The notes under the pieces were generated by a model that ran no database searches, was not told the origin of the DNA, and saw only the letters and a list, made by a program, of their open reading frames with translations. Position numbers and translations under genes: made by a program. Source: Macropodus opercularis (lineage: Eukaryota; Chordata; Actinopteri; Anabantiformes; Osphronemidae). From it: a stretch of 64,000 nt of DNA. Positions 23,301 to 32,300 of this stretch are shown here, in pieces (within the stretch, counting starts at the first letter, position 1; each line of letters opens with the position of its first letter). The stretch spans positions 12,605,501 to 12,669,500 of the forward strand of contig JAUCMP010000028.1 of assembly GCA_030770545.1 (NCBI GenBank), given 5' to 3'.

Positions 23301-26300
23301 CTATTAGACCACGGTGCTCAGACATTCCTGCATGAGCTCCACTAGTCCAACAACACAAACCATGAACCACATGGAAACCATTTTATATTTCATAGTAATT
23401 AAACCATTACTACATGAACCGTGCTGAGGTTTTCCTGACAACCTCCAGACTCTCTGCCATGTAGAACTAACATCATCGTCTCTGCTGGTCAGAGACAATA
23501 ATGTACCAATTTAAGATGAACGTCATTGACCATTAATCATTTTCTTTATTCAGATTAAGTTCCTGTAGTTCTTCAGAGATCAGCTGTGGTTCTCTGGTCT
23601 CAGCTCTGAAGTCCAACCTGTCCCATCTGACAGAACTGGACCTGAGTGAAAACAACCTGAAGGATTCAGCAGTGGAGCAGTTGTGTGGTTTCCTGGAGAA
23701 TCCAGACTGTCGACTGCAGACTCTGAGGTCAGTTCACTGTTACTACTGTAGAACTTCTGTGTTTAAACCACAACTGAACCGTCGCTGTGATAAATGAATT
23801 AAATTCTTCAGGTTAATGTCTCTTCAGCTTCAGTTTAACTGGTTTACTCTCAGTGATCTCACATTAAATGTGTCTCAGGTGTCAACTCCTCCCCTGAGTC
23901 TATATGTGGTTTATCTGATCAGGTTGTTTTTATGGAGCTGCATTATTCAACCTCTTCTGCTGAGAGGATTCCCAGAGAAAACAAAGGTTCACACGTCATT
24001 CAAAGGGACGCGATGCCCTGAAGCCCATGAGCAATAAAAGCTGCAGACGCTTGGATCCTTCTAGAGACCTGTCAGTTAGACCTACTGTCAACCAGCACAA
24101 AACATGATCTGAAACCAATGAAGCCTTTGTAATGTCCAGTTAGGAGCCTGTGAGACACAAACCAGGAGACTTAACTCTCCTCCTGCAACCGTACGTTCAC
24201 CACATTAAACAGCTGTGACCTGCTCCAGGTCAGATCACTGCATTCAAACCAGCAGCAGATCTGTTTTATATCAATCATTCTATTAGACCACAGTGCTCAG
24301 ACATTCCTGCATGAGCTCCATTAGTCCAACAACACAAGCTATGAAACACATGGAAACCATTTTATATTTCATAGTAATTAAACCATCACTACATGAACCG
24401 TGCTGAGGTTTTCCTGACAACCTCCAGACTCTCTGCCATGTAGAACTAACATCAGCGCCCTCTGCTGGTCAGAGACAATAATGTACCAATTTAAGATGAA
24501 CGTCATTGACCATTAATCATTTTTTTAATTCAGATTAAGATCCTGCAGGTTGTCAGAGATCAGCTGTGGTTCTCTGGTCTCAGCTCTGAAGTCCAACCCG
24601 TCCCATCTGACAGAACTGGACCTGAGTGGAAACAACCTGAAGGATTCAGCAGTGGAGCAGTTGTGTGGTTTCCTGGAGAGTCCAGACTGTCGACTGGAGA
24701 CTCTGAGGTCAGTTCACTGTTACTACTGTAGAACTTCTGTGTTTAAACCACAAATGAACCAACGCTGAGATAAATGAATTAAATTCTTCTGGTTAATTTC
24801 AGTGAGTTGTCATGATTAATTTGTTTGGATCATCTAAAGATACAGACAGAGTTAAAGTGGCAGCTGTTGTTCTCTGGGTAGAAGCCAGAGTGATGATGAA
24901 CCACGTGGTCGACTGAAGCCAAGTAGAGACGATCGGAGGAATGAAGGGAAGGACAGGAAGGAAACAGTCAGAGCTGAGTGTTGGCTAAATGTTGTACCGT
25001 GTTTCTGTTGGAGCCACCTTGTAGCTTGTGTGAGTCTATGGTTGTGCAGCTAAGTTTGTGCTTCTCCTATTTCTCTGGTCAGACGACTCCTCTGCTCCAA
25101 TACGCTGCACAGCCCACGTGTCTGCAGCCCAACAGAACACACACAGTGTCAGATCTCTGTCTGTCTGCTCCAATGAAGCAGCAGCTTCGTCTGCCATCGA
25201 TCACACACCATGCATCCAGACACGGCGATGGTCTGTCCCACGCCCAGCGCAACACTCACAGTGTTGGCCAGAAACACTTTACGTCATCATAACACAATAA
25301 ACAACACACTGCAAATACAACACTTGGACACAACCAACACATGACTCCTCTAAATGGGAACAGTGGAGCATTGACTGAACCCACAATATCTGTCATTTAA
25401 GAATAGAACAAACATGAACTTTCAGAGTCTAAACCACTTTCAATGATTAAGGTTTTGTCCAAGCTGCTCAGGTGCAGTTCTCACAGTCCACCAGCAGGTG
25501 TCACTGTTCTGACTGTCGAGTCTTTGGACCAGTGTGTGGTTCAGCCCAGTTGTGTGGAGGTGGGTCAGAGCGTCATAACGTTCTGATTGTACATCAGTAG
25601 CTTCACGCAGAGGTGCATCATGGTCCGACTGCCTCAGTGCGACGTGGACGAGCAAACCATGTGTCTGACGAGCTGGTTGTGGCTGGAAGCGAGTGTCTAC
25701 TGACATTATTAGTGTGAGAGCTGCAACAGCGCACTAGTTATTAGTTGGCCTCATTTTCTGGTCTAAATGCTTCTTGACCGTTTGTTGGAGAAACGTGGTT
25801 CAACTTCCTAAATGTGTCGTCTTCAGACGTTGTGAGCTGTTACTTTTCTTCTTAAATTGTCAATACAGCCACAATTTGTAATCTGTTAATGTTCCGCTAA
25901 AGCGCAGCCATGTGTGTCTTCTTTCTAGTGATGTGTCTGGTTAAACAACAGACCTACACACTTCTCTTGACTTTGTGATGGTTAGTGGCCATGTTTGAAT
26001 TTGGTCATTCCACCAGCTTCTTTCAAAGGAAATATAAAATTATAATTTAAAGATTTACATTTAATATTGGAAATTATGATTATTGTTAGATGATTCTAGA
26101 TACTAATTGAAATGGTTGTTTTCATTAGTAGTGACCTGCTTCTACAAATTGCATCTTTTCAAAATAAATTCAATTCTTCAAACAGCTGAACTGAATACTG
26201 ACAATGGAGGCTGTTGCTTGAACTACATCATATTAATAATCAGTTAATTATTGTGTTGGATTGTTCATTAGTTAAGCATGCACACGTCCTCGAAGTCTTT

Positions 26301-29300
26301 TCAAAGTAAAAGCACCGTTCCATCATTGACTTTAATGGTGACATTTTTCCTTCTGACTGGTCAGTTCTGTCTAGTTACTGAGACTGTTTTACAGTTTATT
26401 AATGTCCATTTCCAACACACCCCTTCAAATATTAGCATGAAATTATGCATTTGTAATTAATAACAACAAAAATCTTGGTCAACTTTTTCATCTTTTTCAT
26501 CTTTTCTCGTCGTCAAAGTTTTGTCTGGTTTTGTTCCATGTTGTTCCTTAAATCGCCTGCATTTTCATCTGTCAGCAGCTCATCAGCGTCTTTCTGACAC
26601 AGAACAGTTCTCCCATGTAATTTCTTGGAAAATGACCTTTTCTAGTTACTGATGTGATCCACATGTGTGTTCCTTTATTCAGACTGAGGTGCTGCAGGTT
26701 GTCAGAGATCAGCTGTGGTTCTCTGGGCTCAGCTCTGAAGTCCAACCCGTCCCATCTGACAGAACTGGACCTGAGGGGAAACAACCTGAAGGATTCAGCA
26801 GTGAAGCAGCTGAAAGATCTAGTGAAGAGTCCAGACTATCAACTGGAGACTCTAAGGTCAGTTCACGTCTGTCTTCACTTTACAACTTTACGTGAATAAT
26901 GTTTGACTGAAATTCAACCTTCAGATCTCACACACTCACTTTTCTCACTGATGTTTCTCCAGAAATTGTAGAGAATGTTTGGTGTTAGTTGAACTGAGCT
27001 TTGGTTTACAGGTTTCCACCCTGTTGTTGTGATAAAATCACAGGAACAGCTTCACTCTACTCTCTCTCACTATCTCAGACACTGATTCCTCACTAGGGTC
27101 ATAAACATGCTGGAGCCAGTCTCAGCTGACAAGCAGGCGAGAGAATTCTGTCCAGGTCACCAGTCCATCACAGGCCACACACAGACAAGACGACCACTCA
27201 CTGTCACTCTCACACCTACGGACAGTTTAGACTCCACCATCAACCTGGTTGTGTCTTTGGACTGTGGGAGGAAACTGGAGGACGCAGAGAAAACCCAGCA
27301 GACACCGTCTCTCTACTCATTAGAGACTAAACATCACTGATCAACGCAAACCTGACTATTAATGATATGATCCATGTCTTTGATTCCACATCCAGCTGTG
27401 GTTCTCTGATCCAAGCTCTGGAGAATGACCCGTTCAGTCTGACAGAACTGGACCTGAATAGAAACAACCTGCAGAATGAAGCAGTGGAGCAGTTGTGTGG
27501 TTTCCTGGAGAGTCCAGACTGTCGACTGCAGACTCTGAGGTCAGTTCACTGTTACTACTGTAGAACGTCTGTGTTTAAACCACAAATGAACCAACGCTGA
27601 AATAAATGAGTTAAATTCTTGTTTATTTTCAGAGAGTTGGTGAATTTCAACCTTCAGATCTCACACACTCACTTTTCTCACTGATGTTTCTACACAAACT
27701 TTAGAGAATGTTTGGTGTTAGTTGAACTGAGGTTTGGTTTAAACCAGTTGAAGTGTACGTGATCAAATCTCCATCTGGAGAAACGTCTGTTTGCTGAATC
27801 ATGTTTCCTAGAGTTTAATTGACTTTTTAAATCAATTTAAAATGTTTAAATGACCAAACTGTTGGTTCCAGAAGTTTCAGACCATCAGCTATAAATGATT
27901 TAATTTGATGTTTCAACATGTGACTGAAGCTCCATTGAATCTTCTTTAACCTGGAATTAAAAAAAAGTTTTTGAGTTTAATGTGTGATCATCTTCAAATT
28001 TCCTGATCAGAACCAACCAGGACACATTTACTGGACCAGTTGTGTTTCCGTGAAGTCTGATCCATTTCAGTGATGAGTCAAAGTCTTTTAGTAGGTTTTC
28101 AGTCTGTCACATGTGTTGTGATGTTTCTCTTGTGCTTCCAGAAGAAGCAGGTTCTGAATCAGTGTTGACATCAACAGGTGCATGAATGTTGTGTTGACAT
28201 GTGGTTGATGTGTGTAGAAGCTGACACATCATGATGATCCACAGCAACAGAGTCTCTCTACTCATTAGAGACCAAACATCACTGATAAGGACAAATCTGA
28301 CTATTAATGATTTGATCTATGTCTTTGTTTCTTTATTCAGACTGAGGTCCTGCAGGTTGTCAGAGATCAGCTGTGGTTCTCTGGGCTCAGCTCTGAAGTC
28401 CAACCCGTCCCATCTGATAGAACTGGACCTGAGCTGGAACAACCTGAAGGATTCAGCAGTGGAGCAGTTGTGTGGTTTCCTGGAGAGTCCAGACTGTCGA
28501 CTGCAGACTCTGAAGTAAGGCAGCTCGACCACGCTGAAGAATTAATAAATTCAAAATGAATGTGAATGTGTCCTTAGTGATTTTAAAACAGAATCACAAA
28601 CCAGACAATTTTAATGAGACGTCTTTGTTGTTTCCTGTTCTCAACTACAGCCTCACTTTCATGACGCTGCCCAGTAAATGGATGTAATGTTACGAGTTCA
28701 CCAGCAGATGTCGCCAAACTAACGATCAAACGCGTCGACAGTTAATCATTTAGTTCAGTTAGTTCATATTGTTTCAGAAAGACTCAGTTTGTCCATCTGC
28801 AGTCAGTTCACTGTTACTACTATAGAACATCTGTCTCAGTCCAACTAAATCTAGTCACAACAAGGAAACATGAACTAACAAAGCAAACAATGATGATCCA
28901 CAGCAACAGAGTCTCTCTACTCATTAGAGACCAAACATCACTGATCAGGACAAATCTGACTATTAATGATTTGATCTATGTCTTTGTTTCTTTATTCAGA
29001 TTGAGTGACTGCAGTTTGTCAGAGATCAGCTGTGGTTCTCTGGGCTCAGCTCTGAAGTCCAACCCGTCCCATCTGACAGAACTGGACCTGAGTAGAAACA
29101 ACCTGAAGGATTCAGCAGTGAAGCAGTTGTGTGGTTTCCTGGAGAGTCCAGACTGTCGACTGCAGACTCTAAAGTAAGGCAGCTCGAAACCATATTGAGT
29201 TTTCAAAATAAAAGCATCCCGGGACCTTGGGTCTTGCTTCACGACGCCAAACATCACGTGACACCACACACAAGGTCTCATTATGTCACAGAGCATCAGG

Positions 29301-32300
29301 ATGTGTTTGATGTGTTATGAACACAGGGCGTCTTGTAAAACTCAAAGTGAGCTGATCAGTGCAGAGAATCCTTCAGACTTTGTGGGTTTTCAGTGTAGTA
29401 GAGTGTTTGTGATCAACACTGCAGTGTTTCCATTCATTAACACTGAGGGAAAGAGTTTAGGGTTGAGATCAATCCACTACAATAGAAGGAGACATAGACA
29501 CAAACTACAACAACACAACTACATGTGTCATTACTAGGAAAGTAACTTGGTGGTTTAGTGTGTAGAGCGTTGGGCTGGGATGAAGCAGATCCACGTTCAA
29601 ACGTGGCTTTTTCCCACTGGAGAATTAATAAATTCAAAATGAATCTGAATGTGTCCTCATCTAAAGTCACTGAAGTAGAAGAGACATTTAAAGAGTGATT
29701 TTAAAACAGAATCACAAACCAGACAATTTTAATGAGACGTCTTTGTTGTTTCCTGTTCTCAACTAGAGCCTCACTTTCATGACGCTGCCCAGTAAATGGA
29801 TGTAATGTCACGAGTTCACCAGCAGATGTCGCCAAACTAACGATCAAACGCGTCGACAGTGAATCATTTAGTTCAGTTAGTTCATATTGTTTCAGAAAGA
29901 CTCAGTTTCTCCATCTGCAGTCAGTTCACTGTTCCTACTATAGAACATCTGTCTCAGTCCAACTAAATCTAGTCACAACAAGGAAACATGAACTAACACA
30001 GCAAACAACAATGATGATCCACAGCAACAGAGTCTCTCTACTCATTAGAGACCAAACATCACTGATCAGGACAAATCTGACTATTAATGATTTGATCTAC
30101 GTCTTTGTTTCTTTATTCAGATTGAATTGCTGCAGTTTGTCAGAGATCAGCTGTGGTTCTCTGGTCTCAGCTCTGAAGTCCAACCCGTCCCATCTGACAG
30201 AACTGGACCTGAGGGGAAACAACCTGAAGGATTCAGCAGTGAAGCAGTTGTGTGGTTTCCTGGAGAGTCCAGACTGTCGACTGCAGACTCTAAAGTAAGG
30301 CAGCTCAACACCGTATTGAGTTTTCAAAATAAAAGCATCACGGGACCTTGGGTCTTGCTTCACGACGCCAAACATCACGTGACACCACACACAAGGTCTC
30401 ATTATGTCACAGAGCATCAGGATGTGTTTGATGTGTTATGAACACAGGGCGGCTTGTAAAACTCAAAGTGAGCTGATCAGTGCAGAGAATCCTTCAGACT
30501 TTGTGGGTTTTCAGTGTAGTATAGTCGTGTTGTTCTAGCAAAGCTTTTAAAGCTTTAGCAAAGTCAGGGAATCTCTTACTAAATTCTTTTAGAAAATCTT
30601 TGGGGTTTTCTATACTTTTACTGTTTGGAACAAGTCAGCTATGTTTCATTAAATGATTCATTTATAAATACTTACTTAATGTTATTTCATTATGCTTTTT
30701 TTCTTTTAAATACAACACTTTTAAATTGTTCAGCTCCATTTTTACCTCTTCTATTTCTCTTAAGCTACTTTTAAGAATGTTTTAAACTCTCCATCTACTG
30801 TCTGTAATTATTAGTATATATTTGCAACATCAGTTGTCCTGGAACAGTCAAAGCTTGACATTCACCCTTCACTGTTGCTAATTTGACTAATATTTTATAA
30901 TATTGTACAGAGTGTGAGAGAGATATTTTGTGGAGTTTGCATGTTCTCCGCATGTCTGCATAGGTTCTCTCCAGGCTCCTTCCACAAAGACAAACACATG
31001 CAGTTAGTCTAATTGGAAAAAACTCTAAAAAAACTCTGAGTGTGCTCATGACTGGTTGTGCGTCTATGTGTGTGGCCCTGCGATGGACTGGTGACCTTTC
31101 CAGGGTGAACCTGCCTCTTGCCCATACACAGCTGGGACAGACTCCAGCACAACGAATAAAACTAAAAAAGTAGCAATAATAATTTCTACTGAGGATGTAC
31201 AATAGAATATTCCCTTATAATATTCCCCCCTTTGACCATTATGAATAACTGTAAGCAACAGAAGTTTGCACTGTATTTGTAAATATTGTAAATTTGTACA
31301 TTTGATCCTTTTGCACCAATTATCTTTCATAATCCTTTGTAGCTGTTGTAATAATTGAATTTCCTCAACGTGGGGTCAATAAAGGATCATCTCATCTTAT
31401 AAATCAAATAGCTGCCATGAATACACTCCAGTTAGGATTAAGTAAACACTTCTTAAAGGTTTAAACCATAGAAAAAGCTGTTGCCAGAAATGGTGGCGTG
31501 GAATCAAACAATGGTAAAAAACACTTTCCTGATGGGGAAAATACTGGATAATGACATTACAGGCCCACGGACTCGGGCCGATGTTATGCTGACATTAATG
31601 GACACAGGAGGATTGTGTTGAGGATTCTGTTCAGAATGTGGTAGTCGAGTACAAACAACAGTTACTGAAGTTCTCCTGGTTTGCAGTATAATTTGCAGAT
31701 CTCCACCAGATGTTAGTTACATAACTATAGGGCAGATTATCAACAGTCAACCAACCATGATCTAAGTGAGTAACTATGGTTCTACTTTGTTGGCAAACCA
31801 AACCTGACTATTAATGATTTGATCTAAGTCTTTTTTTCTTTATTCAGACTGAGTTCCTGCAGTTTGTCAGAGATCAGCTGTGGTTCTCTGGGCTCAGCTC
31901 TGAAGTCCAACCCGTCCCATCTGACAGAACTGGACCTGAGTAACAACAACCTGAAGGATTCAGCAGTGGAGCAGCTGAAAGATCTAGTGGAGAGTCCAGA
32001 CTATCGACTGGAGACTGTGAGGTCAGTAGAGGGTTGGAGTCAGTCTTTGCTGCTTTCAGTTAACATCACTGCACAGTTTTTTATTTAAAGCTTGAAGCTT
32101 CTTAATGAAGCTGTGGGATGATATTTTCTGGCCCCACAGGACGATATAAAAGCTGAATGTTTATGCAGCCCACAATAAACAAAAAATTTCTTCAATGAAT
32201 TCTGTCTTTTTAGTTTTCGAGTGTTGAAAATGCTGAACAGAGGGTAAAATCATCATTTTTTTAGAAGCTCCTTTCTTCAGAAAACAACCCCCTGGTCTGA

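Noticed and set aside
28317..30441. Minus-strand frames of 71-106 codons opposite LRR exons
   Set aside because: They are antisense shadows of the conserved 174-nt LRR exons and recur wherever the exon recurs.
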